DNA of 54,694 nucleotides. It comes from Ilumatobacteraceae bacterium (lineage in GTDB: Bacteria > Actinomycetota > Acidimicrobiia > Acidimicrobiales > Ilumatobacteraceae). The stretch lies in assembly GCA_021298195.1 (NCBI GenBank), contig JAJTEQ010000014.1:1-54694 (forward strand), written 5' to 3'. Below, piece by piece: positions 8,300 through 17,047 of the stretch (its first letter is position 1; every line of letters begins with the position of its first letter). The notes beneath the pieces were generated by a model. That model was not told where the DNA came from. It ran no database searches and worked only from the letters and a program-made list of their open reading frames with translations. The position numbers and the translations under genes are program-made.

Positions 8300-9771
8300 A
8301 CCGACGCATCGGAAAACTCGCAATGGCGTTCTTCGCGCTCTACGTCGTTTTGTTCGCGCAACTGAACCTCATTCAGGTGGGTCGGAAGTCGACACTCGAC
8401 GGCGACATCCGAAACACCCGGCAGACGGTGAAGAACTTCAACGATCCTCGGGGTGACATCGTCACCTCTGATGGCGTCGTGATCGCGACGAGCCTTCGCA
8501 GCGAGCCCGAAGATCGGTTCGACTGGCAACGCACGTACCCGGAGGGGGACACCTACACCGCCATCACCGGCTACTACACCTTCGACTTCGGGGCGACCGG
8601 CGTGGAGAAGGTGGAGAACGACGTGTTGGCCGGGCGCACGACGGCCCAACAGATCTCCGGCATCGGTGCCCTGTTCAGTGGTCGCGACGTCACCGGTGAC
8701 GTGGAGGTCACCATCGATTCGCGCATCCAAGAAGCGGCCAAGACCGCGTTGGCTGGTCGCGAGGGAACCGTGGTGGTGTTGGAGCCGGCAACGGGTGCGG
8801 TGAGGGCGATGTATTCGTGGCCGACCTACGAAACGAACGTGGTGGCCACTCACGATGCCGACGAGGCCGAGGCCGTCTTCGGGTACCTCGACGCGGCTCC
8901 CGGCAAGCCGTTGCTCGTCAATGCCTACCAAGAGCGTTACATGCCCGGTTCGACGTTCAAGATCATCACCACCGCGGCGGCCCTCGATGCGGGCCTGGTC
9001 GATGACACCACCATCTGGTCCGAAGAGTCCGAGTTCCTGCCCCCGCAGACGATCGATCCCATCCAGAACTACGGCGGCAAGGTGTGTGGTGGTGACCTGG
9101 TCGAGGTGTTTCGTCGCTCCTGCAACACGCCGTTCGCGCGAATGGCCATCGATCTCGGACCCGACGTCATGGTGGACGCTGCCGAACGATTCGGCATCGG
9201 CGCGAAGATACCCATCGATCTTCCGGCACCGGCGGCGAGTGAGTTCGGTGACGTCGACTACTTCGAACAAAACCTTCCACTGTTGGGTATCGGTGGCTTC
9301 GGCCAGGGGAACACGACCATGGTGCCGTTGCACATGGCGATGGTGGCGGCCTCGGTCGCCAATGGTGGCGTGATGATGAAGCCGTACGTGGTGGCCACCA
9401 CCTCCGACCAGGACGGTCGCGTCCTTCGTCGCACCGCCCCCACGGCGTGGCGCACCCCGATGTCACCCGCCACGGCCGATCGCCTCACGAACCTCATGGT
9501 CGAAGTGGTGAACAGCGGAACCGCGTCGTGTTGTTTGCGTCTGTCGAACGGAGTTCAGGCCGCGGCCAAGACCGGCACGGCGCAATTGAACATGGCCGGC
9601 GAACCCGAACGGAGCCACGCGTGGATCGTCGCCTTCGCCCCCGCCCAGGCTCCGCGCTACGCGATCGTGGTCATGTTGAAGGGCACCAATGCCGAGATCA
9701 GCGAGGGAACCGGTGGCACGCTGGCCGGACCCATCGCCAGTCGCGTGCTCGACGTGGCACTGAGTCGGTGA
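8296..9771 (+). CDS. pbpA: Penicillin-binding protein PbpA (class B transpeptidase)
   Basis: 491 residues with one N-terminal membrane anchor (about 6-27), a short non-catalytic region and a transpeptidase domain. All three active-site motifs are visible: STFK with the nucleophile near Ser219, SCN near 275 and KTGT near 425. It cross-links peptidoglycan and is the partner of RodA. Length and position agree with mycobacterial PbpA (491 residues). Its expression is coupled to rodA through the ATGA overlap; pknB follows after 82 nt. Confidence 0.94.
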   Translation: MNRRIGKLAMAFFALYVVLFAQLNLIQVGRKSTLDGDIRNTRQTVKNFNDPRGDIVTSDGVVIATSLRSEPEDRFDWQRTYPEGDTYTAITGYYTFDFGATGVEKVENDVLAGRTTAQQISGIGALFSGRDVTGDVEVTIDSRIQEAAKTALAGREGTVVVLEPATGAVRAMYSWPTYETNVVATHDADEAEAVFGYLDAAPGKPLLVNAYQERYMPGSTFKIITTAAALDAGLVDDTTIWSEESEFLPPQTIDPIQNYGGKVCGGDLVEVFRRSCNTPFARMAIDLGPDVMVDAAERFGIGAKIPIDLPAPAASEFGDVDYFEQNLPLLGIGGFGQGNTTMVPLHMAMVAASVANGGVMMKPYVVATTSDQDGRVLRRTAPTAWRTPMSPATADRLTNLMVEVVNSGTASCCLRLSNGVQAAAKTGTAQLNMAGEPERSHAWIVAFAPAQAPRYAIVVMLKGTNAEISEGTGGTLAGPIASRVLDVALSR

Positions 9772-9853
9772 TTCGACCGATCGCGAGCCTCCGACCCCAC
9801 TGAGCAGGGGCGACTCGGCCCTGTGAACCCTCGTCGGTAGCCTTGACCCACCT

Positions 9854-11950
9854 ATGTCCGAGGCCGGCCCGACCACCATGAGCGACCGCTACGAGATGCA
9901 ACACCGCATCGGACGTGGCGGTATGGCCGACGTCTATCTGGCTCGGGACCTCCTGCTCGACCGACTGGTCGCGATCAAGATCCTGTTCCCCGAGTACGCC
10001 ACCGACCCGGCTTTCGTCGAGCGTTTTCGGCGCGAGGCCCAAGCGGCGGCGAACCTCAACCATCCCAACATCGTGAGCGTCTACGACTGGGGGCGCAGCA
10101 ACAACACGTATTTCATCGCCATGGAATACGTCCCCGGCCGAACCATGGCCGAGGCCCTACGCGACGTCGGTCCGGTGAGCCCCGACAAGGCGGCCGAAGT
10201 GGGAATCGAGATCGCCTCGGGCCTCGAGTTCGCTCATCGCAACAACGTCATTCACCGCGACATCAAGCCCGGCAACATCCTGGTCGGCAACAGCGGATCC
10301 TTGAAGGTGGCCGACTTCGGTATCGCCCGCGCCTTGGGAAGCGCGGCGGACAGTTCGCTCACTCAGGTTGGCGCGGTCATGGGAACCGCCGCGTACTTCT
10401 CACCCGAACAGGCCCAAGGTGGTCAACCCGATCCGCGCAGCGACCTCTATTCGCTCGGAGTGGTGTTGTACGAGTTGATCGCCGGTCGACCGCCCTTCAC
10501 GGGCGACACACCGATGGCCATCGCGTACAAGCAGGTGCACGATCAGCCGCAACCGCTTCACGAGATTCGGGGCGACGTACCCCGCGCTTTCGAGGCGATC
10601 GTGGCCCGCCTTCTGGCCAAGGATCCCGCCAACCGTTACCCCAACGCGCAAGCGGTTCGCGACGATCTGCGTCGGTTCCGCGAGGGTTTGCCCGTGCAGG
10701 CGTTGGTGGCACTCATCAACCGTCGTGATGGTGATCTCACGCCGACGGCCTTGGACGCACCCACCACGGTGATCACGGACACCCCGCTCATCGGTCCCGA
10801 TGACGGAGTGGACCCTCTGCCGCCGTCATCGAGCACCGCCACCCGCGCCGTCGATGCCGGGACCACCATGCCCCTGCCGCGAACCATCATCGTTGCGAAC
10901 CCCGAGTTGGCCCCCGGATACACGCCCGGTGGTGGCGTGACCCCGCCGATCGACCTGCAACGTCGCCGCCGCAACATCGTGATCGCCGCCGTGTCGTCCG
11001 TTGTCGTTCTCTTGATCGCGGCCGTGGTGGCCGTGGTGGCCGTGTCCGGTGGCGGGCCGACCAACACCACGTTCGCCATCCAAAGTGTCACCGGCCTGAC
11101 GCTCGAAGAAGCCGTCACCACACTCGAAAATGCTGGACTCGACGTGATTCCGGTGGCCGAGGAAACCTCGACCGTCGATGCGAACGTGGTCTGGAAGCAA
11201 ATTCCGGCGCCGGGCGAACAGGTGAGCGAGGGTGACACCGTTCAGGTCATCTACAACCCGTCGAACGATCCGGTGCCGGTCCCCAACCTGGCCGGACTCA
11301 CCGTCGAGCAGGCCCGTCTCGCACTCCTCGACCTCGGTCTCACCATCGGAACCATCACGATGCAGAACGACGCCAACGTGCCCGAGAACACGATCATCGC
11401 CACCACTCCCGCCGAAGGGGAGCAGGTGTTGGGCGGCGCGACGATCGACCTGATCGTCAGCCAAGGCAGTGGGATCGTGCAGATTCCCAATGTTCAGGGA
11501 CAAACGAGCGAAGCCGCGCGGTCGGTGTTGGAAGGTGAACCCTTCGACTTCATCGTTTCGATCGTGCCCGAAGCCAGCGACACCGTCGAGTCCGGTCGGG
11601 TCACCCGCACGAGCCCGAACATCTCCAGTCAGACGACCAAGGGTTCCGCCATCACCCTGTACGTCTCGACCGGTCAGGCCACCGTTGCGGTTCCGCCGGT
11701 CACCGGAATCACCGAAGCCGAAGCGCGATCGGCGCTTCGTGGATTCGTCATCCGCGTCGAGTACATCGACGTCCCCACGGGCAGCACCAACGACGGATTG
11801 GTGATCGCTCAGGACCCGAGTGCCGGCGTGCAGATCGCCCCCGCCGGACGCATTCTCTTGAAGGTCGGCAAGGCGGCCACGCCGGCCACGACCACCACGG
11901 TGCCGAGCACCACCACCGTCACCCCGACGACGACAACGACGACACCCTGA
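9854..11950 (+). CDS. pknB: Ser/Thr protein kinase PknB with four PASTA domains
   Basis: 698 residues. The kinase domain covers about 13-280 with GRGGMADVY, the ATP lysine at 42, HRDIKPGN with the catalytic Asp near 136, DFGIA and the activation-loop GTAAYFSPEQ. A Pro/Thr-rich juxtamembrane region leads to a transmembrane helix at about 373-395. Four extracellular PASTA repeats (about 405-675) follow, which in this family bind muropeptides or lipid II. A Thr-rich tail of 20 or so residues ends the protein and may be a wall-spanning or glycosylated stretch. Only one such kinase is present here; mycobacteria have pknA as well. A TAGCCT hexamer ends 10 nt upstream of the start. Confidence 0.96.
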   Translation: MSEAGPTTMSDRYEMQHRIGRGGMADVYLARDLLLDRLVAIKILFPEYATDPAFVERFRREAQAAANLNHPNIVSVYDWGRSNNTYFIAMEYVPGRTMAEALRDVGPVSPDKAAEVGIEIASGLEFAHRNNVIHRDIKPGNILVGNSGSLKVADFGIARALGSAADSSLTQVGAVMGTAAYFSPEQAQGGQPDPRSDLYSLGVVLYELIAGRPPFTGDTPMAIAYKQVHDQPQPLHEIRGDVPRAFEAIVARLLAKDPANRYPNAQAVRDDLRRFREGLPVQALVALINRRDGDLTPTALDAPTTVITDTPLIGPDDGVDPLPPSSSTATRAVDAGTTMPLPRTIIVANPELAPGYTPGGGVTPPIDLQRRRRNIVIAAVSSVVVLLIAAVVAVVAVSGGGPTNTTFAIQSVTGLTLEEAVTTLENAGLDVIPVAEETSTVDANVVWKQIPAPGEQVSEGDTVQVIYNPSNDPVPVPNLAGLTVEQARLALLDLGLTIGTITMQNDANVPENTIIATTPAEGEQVLGGATIDLIVSQGSGIVQIPNVQGQTSEAARSVLEGEPFDFIVSIVPEASDTVESGRVTRTSPNISSQTTKGSAITLYVSTGQATVAVPPVTGITEAEARSALRGFVIRVEYIDVPTGSTNDGLVIAQDPSAGVQIAPAGRILLKVGKAATPATTTTVPSTTTVTPTTTTTTP

Positions 11951-11962
11951 CGTCTCGACCGT

Positions 11963-12544
11963 TCAGCGAGCGCACCCGTTCAAGAAGTTGCCCAACATCG
12001 CGTGTCCCGAACCGGTGAGGATGCTCTCGGGGTGGAACTGCACTCCCTCCACCGGCAACGAACGGTGACGAACACCCATCAGAATGCCGTCAGCGGTGTC
12101 CGCGGTGACCTCCAAACACTCGGGCAAACTCTCGGGGTCGATCACCAAAGAGTGATAACGCGTGGCGGTGACCGGGTTCTCGACGCCAGCGAACACTCCG
12201 AGGTCACGGTGACGAACCGGGCTCGTCTTTCCATGCATCAAGTGGGGGGCGCGCACCACTCGACCACCGAAGACGTGGCCGATGGCCTGATGCCCGAGGC
12301 ACACGCCGAGCACCGGAATTCCGCGTTCGGCGAACGGGATGATCGCCTCGCAGATGATGCCGGCGTCCTCGGGTCGACCCGGACCCGGCGACAACAGCAC
12401 CCCGTCCACGTCCAGGGCCAACGCCTGGTCGACCGTCAGGTCGTCGTTGCGGTGAACCAGCGGTTCGGCCCCCAACTCCCCCAGGTACTGGACGAGGTTG
12501 TAGACGAAGCTGTCGTAACTATCGAGCACCAGCACACGGGTCAC
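11963..12544 (-). CDS. trpG: Glutamine amidotransferase TrpG/PabA (anthranilate or aminodeoxychorismate synthase component II)
   Basis: 193 residues of a class I glutamine amidotransferase. The nucleophile motif [10 protein letters not shown] is near residue 80 and the catalytic His-Glu pair is in VQFHPES near 168. It releases ammonia from glutamine for component I in tryptophan or folate synthesis. No component I gene is in the window, so TrpG and PabA cannot be separated and the protein may serve both pathways. It converges on pknB with 12 nt between stops and is divergent from crgA with 29 nt between starts. This trpG position beside pknB and crgA is conserved in actinobacteria. Confidence 0.92.
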   Translation of the reverse strand: MTRVLVLDSYDSFVYNLVQYLGELGAEPLVHRNDDLTVDQALALDVDGVLLSPGPGRPEDAGIICEAIIPFAERGIPVLGVCLGHQAIGHVFGGRVVRAPHLMHGKTSPVRHRDLGVFAGVENPVTATRYHSLVIDPESLPECLEVTADTADGILMGVRHRSLPVEGVQFHPESILTGSGHAMLGNFLNGCAR

Positions 12545-12560
12545 CGTCCCAGCCTGCCAC

Positions 12561-12573
12561 TACACTTCACGTC
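12561..12573 (+). promoter_or_regulatory. Putative -10 box for leaderless crgA transcript
   Basis: TACACT at 12561-12566 is followed by 7 nt and then the GTG start at 12574. There is no Shine-Dalgarno sequence. Confidence 0.5.
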
Positions 12574-12891
12574 GTGGCACCCCCGAAAAGGAAAACAGGC
12601 GGACGCACGACCCCCAAGGGCACCAAGCCCGGGGAAGCACGACCGACAAATCCCACCCACAACGAACACGGTGTGGCAGCGTCGACCCGTTACACCCCGC
12701 CCATCCCGTCGTACGTGAAGGAGAGTCCGCGCTGGGTGCCGATCCTGATGTTCGCCCTGTTCATCGTGGGTGCGCTCATCATCTTGCTCTACTACTTGGG
12801 CGCGGTTCCCGGGGGACGAAGCAACTATTACCTCGTGGCCGGTTTGGCGTTCATCCTCGGCGGTCTGTACACAGCGACCAAGTACCACTAG
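12574..12891 (+). CDS. crgA: Cell division protein CrgA
   Basis: 105 residues starting at GTG. A basic, disordered N-terminus (about 1-45) is followed by two transmembrane helices (about 55-75 and 84-102). The SPRWVPILMFALFIVGALIILLYY-type segment and the VAGLAFILGGLYTATKYH end are characteristic of CrgA, which recruits and stabilises FtsZ/FtsI-related division proteins in Streptomyces and Mycobacterium. The N-terminal tail is longer than usual. Leaderless promoter upstream; hairpins and a DnaA-box-like site follow the stop. Confidence 0.93.
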   Translation: MAPPKRKTGGRTTPKGTKPGEARPTNPTHNEHGVAASTRYTPPIPSYVKESPRWVPILMFALFIVGALIILLYYLGAVPGGRSNYYLVAGLAFILGGLYTATKYH

Positions 12892-12908
12892 CGCCCTGAA
12901 CAGGCATT

Positions 12909-12924
12909 TAGCGTGAAAACGCTA
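12909..12924. terminator. Hairpin between convergent crgA and zinc-ribbon gene
   Basis: TAGCGT and ACGCTA form a 6-bp stem closed by a GAAA tetraloop. It overlaps a second imperfect inverted repeat (about 12922-12953, TATCCCCAG against CTGGGGGATA). Both lie between convergent genes, fitting a bidirectional terminator. Confidence 0.55.
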
Positions 12925-12933
12925 TCCCCAGCC

Positions 12934-12942
12934 TGTGGATAA
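12934..12942 (-). other. Isolated consensus DnaA box
   Basis: TGTGGATAA is the exact reverse complement of TTATCCACA. It lies in the loop region of the convergent hairpin, about 22 kb from oriC. It may be chance or a DnaA-titration site. Confidence 0.4.
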
Positions 12943-12976
12943 ACTGGGGGATAGTCACATCGATGTAACTCGTCGT

Positions 12977-13237
12977 TCACTCGACGGGAGCCACCAAATC
13001 CATGTCTTCCAGGCAGTGTCGCGGGGGCTCGGGGTCCTCCTCGGGGGCCAGCATCGTCTTGATCTCGAGACCGCACACGCTGCACCGGAACTTCACGTTC
13101 ACCTTGCGGAGTTCACCCTCGGGCGGAGGCGGGGGCAGCGGTGTGGTCATGCTGCGCAGCATGCCGACCCCGACCCGCCAGAGGAACACGAACAACAGTG
13201 CGGCCCCGATCAACCAGATGACGCGGGCCAGATCCAT
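12977..13237 (-). CDS. Small membrane-anchored zinc-ribbon-like protein
   Basis: 86 residues with an N-terminal transmembrane helix (about 5-26), a Pro-rich linker and a cytoplasmic C-terminal part with CSVCG (about 52-56) and RHC near 74. Three cysteines plus a histidine could form a single zinc or iron site. I do not recognise a named family. It starts 3 nt downstream of the thiolase stop on the same strand, so the two are almost certainly co-transcribed. Function unknown. Confidence 0.7.
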   Translation of the reverse strand: MDLARVIWLIGAALLFVFLWRVGVGMLRSMTTPLPPPPPEGELRKVNVKFRCSVCGLEIKTMLAPEEDPEPPRHCLEDMDLVAPVE

Positions 13238-13240
13238 GGC

Positions 13241-14407
13241 TCAGAGCCGCTCGATGATGGTGGCGTTGGCCATGCCGCCACCTTCGCACATGGTCTGCAG
13301 GCCGTAGCGACCGTTGGTGCGCTCCAGTTCGTGCAACAACGTCGTCATCAAGCGCGCACCCGAGCAACCGAGCGGGTGACCGAGGGCGATCGCTCCACCG
13401 TTCGGGTTCACCTTCTCCATGTCGGGACGGAACTCCTTCTCCCAGGCCAACACCACCGACGCAAAGGCTTCGTTGATTTCGACGACGTCCATGTCGTGGA
13501 TGCTCAGGCCGGTCCGCTCGAGAATCTTGCGGGTGGCCGGAATCGGTGCGGTCAGCATGTAGCGAGGATCGTCGCCCGCCAGGCTGAAGTTGACGAAACG
13601 AGCGCGAGGCGTCAGCCCGAGAGCCTTGGCCTTGGCCTCACTCATGATGAGCAACGCCGCGGCGCCGTCGGTGATCTGCGACGAGTTGCCCGCCGTGACA
13701 CGACCACCGTCCTCTTCGCTGCGGAACGAGGGCTTCAACTTGCCCAGACTCTCCATGCTGGTGTCGCGAATACCCTCGTCGCGCGTCATCAGATTTCCTT
13801 CGGCATCCCGCACGGGCAGGATCTCGCGCTCGAACCGACCTTCGGCGGTGGCGCGAGCGGCGCGAGTTTGCGACTGCACTCCGAATCGGTCCATGTCGTC
13901 ACGCGTGATGTTCCACTTGTCCGCGATCATCTCGGCCGACACTCCCTGGGGCACGAGCCCACCCACATCCTGATAACGCGCCACGGCTCGGGGGCCAAAC
14001 GGCCAGCCGTACTTTCCGTCGGCCATCGCCGAGCCCATGGGCACACGTGTCATCACTTCGACACCGGCGGCCACCACGATGTCGTAGGCGCCCGCCATCA
14101 CGCCCTGTGCGGCGAAGTGCGCGGCCTGCTGCGATGATCCGCACTGACGATCGATCGTGGTACCGGGGACGCCCTCGGGCCAACCCGCTGCGAGCACGGC
14201 GTTGCGCGCCACGTTCGTCGACTGCTCACCGACCTGCATCACGCAACCCATCACGACGTCGTCGATGAGACCGGGATCGAATCCGTTGCGCTCGACCATG
14301 GCACCCATGGCCTCGGCCATGAGGTCGACCGGGTGCCACTCCTTCAATTTGCCGTTGCGCTTGCCCAACGGTGTGCGAATGGCGTCGACGATCACTGCGG
14401 TGTTCAT
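13241..14407 (-). CDS. Acetyl-CoA acetyltransferase (thiolase family)
   Basis: 388 residues. The start was set at the ATG of MNTAVIVDAIRTP, preceded by GAGGAG 5 nt upstream, instead of the longer open frame. The acyl-accepting cysteine lies in DRQCGSSQQ near 88, and the C-terminal active-site block GGAIALGHPLGCSGAR near 345 supplies His and Cys. It condenses or cleaves beta-ketoacyl-CoA, so it works in fatty acid beta-oxidation or the reverse reaction. A MarR-type regulator lies 59 nt upstream on the same strand and the small zinc-ribbon gene 3 nt downstream. Confidence 0.92.
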   Translation of the reverse strand: MNTAVIVDAIRTPLGKRNGKLKEWHPVDLMAEAMGAMVERNGFDPGLIDDVVMGCVMQVGEQSTNVARNAVLAAGWPEGVPGTTIDRQCGSSQQAAHFAAQGVMAGAYDIVVAAGVEVMTRVPMGSAMADGKYGWPFGPRAVARYQDVGGLVPQGVSAEMIADKWNITRDDMDRFGVQSQTRAARATAEGRFEREILPVRDAEGNLMTRDEGIRDTSMESLGKLKPSFRSEEDGGRVTAGNSSQITDGAAALLIMSEAKAKALGLTPRARFVNFSLAGDDPRYMLTAPIPATRKILERTGLSIHDMDVVEINEAFASVVLAWEKEFRPDMEKVNPNGGAIALGHPLGCSGARLMTTLLHELERTNGRYGLQTMCEGGGMANATIIERL

Positions 14408-14466
14408 GGAAGGCTCCTCGTTTCGAATTGGCGACAGTCTGCTGTGTGTCGCCCGCTCGTCGCCAA

Positions 14467-14913
14467 TCAGGAGCGAAACGGAGCGATCTTGGCCAGCGCA
14501 CGCGCCATCGCGGCCACGTCGGCTTCGGAGAGGTCGCTGGCGAATGCCCGCTGTATGGCGCGGCGATACAGGATGTTCGCGTCGCGCCACACCAGTCGAC
14601 CCATGCGGGTGAGACGAACCATGACGGCTCGGTTGTCGTCCTCGGTGGGGGCCGGCTCACGGGTGACGTATCCCCGCTCGACCAACGAATCGATACGACG
14701 CGAGAGGCTGCTCGGAACCGCCGCCAGCAATTCGCACAACTCCTTCACACGGAGCTGTTCGTCGTTCGCCGCCAGAACGGCCAGCAGATCGAATTGGGGG
14801 AGCGACAAATGGAACTCGTCGGCCATCTCGGCCTCGATCATGCGCGACACGACTTCGCCGGCCACCTGGAAGTTGCGCCACAGCGCCACGCGTTCCGCAT
14901 CGAGTCTGGGCAT
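14467..14913 (-). CDS. MarR family transcriptional regulator
   Basis: 148 residues with the MarR winged-helix fold: dimerisation helices at both ends and an HTH in LPQFDLLAVLAANDEQLRVKELCELLAAVPSSLSRRIDSLVERGYV, followed by a wing with EPAPTEDDNRAVMVRLT. It should bind DNA as a dimer and respond to a small aromatic or acyl ligand. It lies directly upstream of the thiolase gene on the same strand and may regulate it. The 37-nt gap to the ferredoxin reductase stop suggests possible read-through from that gene. Confidence 0.88.
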   Translation of the reverse strand: MPRLDAERVALWRNFQVAGEVVSRMIEAEMADEFHLSLPQFDLLAVLAANDEQLRVKELCELLAAVPSSLSRRIDSLVERGYVTREPAPTEDDNRAVMVRLTRMGRLVWRDANILYRRAIQRAFASDLSEADVAAMARALAKIAPFRS

Positions 14914-14950
14914 CGCTCACCTCCCCGGGTGAATCTTCCCAGAAGATCGT

Positions 14951-16174
14951 TCAGGTTGCAACAAACGAGCGCACCAACTCCATTGCTTGTTCCATGGTGG
15001 CCCGCTCTCCGATGAGCTTGCGGAAAGGCATCAGTTGTCGCGGACGACTGACACCGAGAGCGGCCACCAGTCGTCCCTCCCTCTCGTACAGAGCGACGAA
15101 CTGACGCTCCTCCGGTGAGCCCACGACAATGGTGGCGTTCTCGCCGCCCTCGGATCGACCGACGAACTGGATGCGCGCCGTGAACTGATCGCTCCAGAAA
15201 AACGGGACGTCGACGAAGGGCTTGGGTTCCTCGCCTCGCGCCACGGCGAGCAGATTGCGGGCCGCGGCCGCCCCTTGTTCGGAAGCGGTGGTCCAATGCT
15301 CCACGCGCATCTCACGGTCGTACAGGTCATTGTGCCAACGGCACACGTCACCAGCGGCGTACACCCCGCGCACGCCGGCATTGAGCGTGCGATCACACAC
15401 GACACCGTCGCGGATCGTCAGACCCGAGGTCGTCAACCAATCCGTCGAAGGCGCGACGCCGATTCCGACCAGAACCACGTCAGCCGGCACCACCTCACCG
15501 GTCTCCAACGCCACGCCGGCGACGACTCCCGGTTCGCCCTCCACCAGTCCGCTCACGCGCACACCGAAACGCAGACCGACGCCGTTGTCCTCGTGCACCA
15601 ATGCGGCATTGCGCCCCATCTCGGCCCCGAGGCCACGGATCATCGGAGCCTCCAGCCCTTCGAGCACCGTCACCTCGCACCCACGACCACGGGCCGTGGC
15701 CGCCACTTCCAACCCGATGAATCCGGCACCGATCACCACCACTCGTCGGCCGTCAGCCAGTTCCTCGCGCAAGGCGAGCGAATCGTCGAGGGATCGCAAA
15801 GTGTGGACGCCTCGCCACGTCGGTTGGTTCGGGAGTCGCTTCACGATTCCACCCGTGGCGATGATCAGACCGTCGAAAGCGATGGTTTCACCCGAGGCCA
15901 GGGTGACCGTTCGCTCGCTGGTGTTCAGGTCGACCGCTGGTGACCCCAGTTTCCACTCCAGGTTCAATGTCGCGAGGTCGTCGGGTTTGCGCAACGTCAC
16001 ACGGTCCGCGTCCCATTCCCCCGACAACACCTTCTTCGACAACGGCGGACGGTCGTAGGGTGCCCGATCCTCGGCACCGATCATCACGATGCGACCGTCG
16101 AATTTCTCCTGACGGAGGGTTTCGGCGGCTCGCAGGCCGGCCAACGACGATCCGACGATGACGATGGTGTTCAT
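14951..16174 (-). CDS. FAD-dependent ferredoxin/rubredoxin reductase family protein
   Basis: 407 residues. It has an N-terminal FAD motif VGSSLAGLRAAE at about 7-18, the family's YDRPPLSK near 44, a central NADH-binding VIGAGFIGLEVA near 145, the ATG-type motif IIATGG near 105 and a second FAD motif VYAAGDVCRW near 270. A C-terminal reductase domain follows. Enzymes of this type pass electrons from NAD(P)H to a ferredoxin or rubredoxin serving P450 or ring-hydroxylating oxygenases. No ferredoxin or P450 gene is in the window, so the partner is unknown. It is divergent from the methyltransferase gene. Confidence 0.9.
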   Translation of the reverse strand: MNTIVIVGSSLAGLRAAETLRQEKFDGRIVMIGAEDRAPYDRPPLSKKVLSGEWDADRVTLRKPDDLATLNLEWKLGSPAVDLNTSERTVTLASGETIAFDGLIIATGGIVKRLPNQPTWRGVHTLRSLDDSLALREELADGRRVVVIGAGFIGLEVAATARGRGCEVTVLEGLEAPMIRGLGAEMGRNAALVHEDNGVGLRFGVRVSGLVEGEPGVVAGVALETGEVVPADVVLVGIGVAPSTDWLTTSGLTIRDGVVCDRTLNAGVRGVYAAGDVCRWHNDLYDREMRVEHWTTASEQGAAAARNLLAVARGEEPKPFVDVPFFWSDQFTARIQFVGRSEGGENATIVVGSPEERQFVALYEREGRLVAALGVSRPRQLMPFRKLIGERATMEQAMELVRSFVAT

Positions 16175-16208
16175 GCGGGCCTCATGTTACGTGGGTGTGG
16201 AATACCCC

Positions 16209-16220
16209 CATAATGTCCGG
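16209..16220 (+). promoter_or_regulatory. Putative -10 box that sets the rRNA methyltransferase start
   Basis: CATAAT at 16209-16214 is followed by 6 nt and a GTG at 16221. It argues for a leaderless start there over the in-frame ATG at 16158, which lies inside the divergent neighbouring gene. Confidence 0.5.
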
Positions 16221-17036
16221 GTGAACGGAGACATTTTCTCGATCACGGATCCGCTCGATCCCCGACTGGCCGACTACCGACACCTGCGCGACGCCGACAT
16301 TCGCCGATCCGTCGAGGGTGACGAGTTCCTGATCGCCGAAGGAGTAGCGGTGGTGCAGCGACTGGCCGTGTCGTCGCTGGAGATCCGTTCCGTTCTCCTC
16401 ACTCCCAAGCGATGGGAGTCGATGGGGGCCTCGCTGTCGCACCTGAACTGTCCGATCTACGTGGCCGAGCCCGAGATCGTGGCCGGGACGGCGGGGTTCA
16501 ACCTGCATCGAGGCGTCATCGCCTCCGCCCGACGGCCAACGACGTTGAGCCTCGACACGGTGCTCGGACGGCCTCCGAAGAATGGCACTCGACATCGGCT
16601 GGCGGTGCTGGAGGGCGTGAACGATCACGAGAACCTGGGTGCGATCGCGCGGGCCGCCCGTGCCTTCGGCATCGACGCCCTCGTTCTGAACCCCACGTGC
16701 GCCGATCCGTATTACCGGCGCGCGGTGCGGGTGTCGATGGGCGAGATGCTGTTCCTGCCCGTGGTGCGCGCCGAGGTGCACGAGGTCGTCGACGCGTGCA
16801 CCGCGAGAGGTGGTGAGAGTTGGGCCCTCACCCCTCGCCCCGATGCCGAGAACATCATGAGCATCGGGTCTGGGTCGTTCGGCCCATTGGCACTGTTGTT
16901 CGGTGCCGAAGGACCGGGTCTGAGCGAGGCATCGTTGCAGGCAGCGACACGACGCGTTCGCATCCCGATCGTCTCCGATGTCGATTCGTTGAACGTGGGT
17001 CACGCCACCGCGGTGGCATTCGCGATCACGGCCTGA
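16221..17036 (+). CDS. TrmH/SpoU family RNA 2'-O-methyltransferase
   Basis: 271 residues from the GTG at 16221. An N-terminal substrate-binding domain (about 1-110) precedes a SPOUT knot domain. The three SpoU motifs are visible: NDHENLGAIARAARAFG near 136, LLFGAEGPGLSE near 223 and IPIVSDVDSLNVGHATAVA near the end. It uses S-adenosylmethionine to methylate a ribose in rRNA or tRNA; the exact nucleotide cannot be told. The start follows a CATAAT box by 6 nt. The stop is 11 nt before the delta-60 repeat gene. Confidence 0.9.
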   Translation: MNGDIFSITDPLDPRLADYRHLRDADIRRSVEGDEFLIAEGVAVVQRLAVSSLEIRSVLLTPKRWESMGASLSHLNCPIYVAEPEIVAGTAGFNLHRGVIASARRPTTLSLDTVLGRPPKNGTRHRLAVLEGVNDHENLGAIARAARAFGIDALVLNPTCADPYYRRAVRVSMGEMLFLPVVRAEVHEVVDACTARGGESWALTPRPDAENIMSIGSGSFGPLALLFGAEGPGLSEASLQAATRRVRIPIVSDVDSLNVGHATAVAFAITA

Positions 17037-17047
17037 AGAATGCGCTC

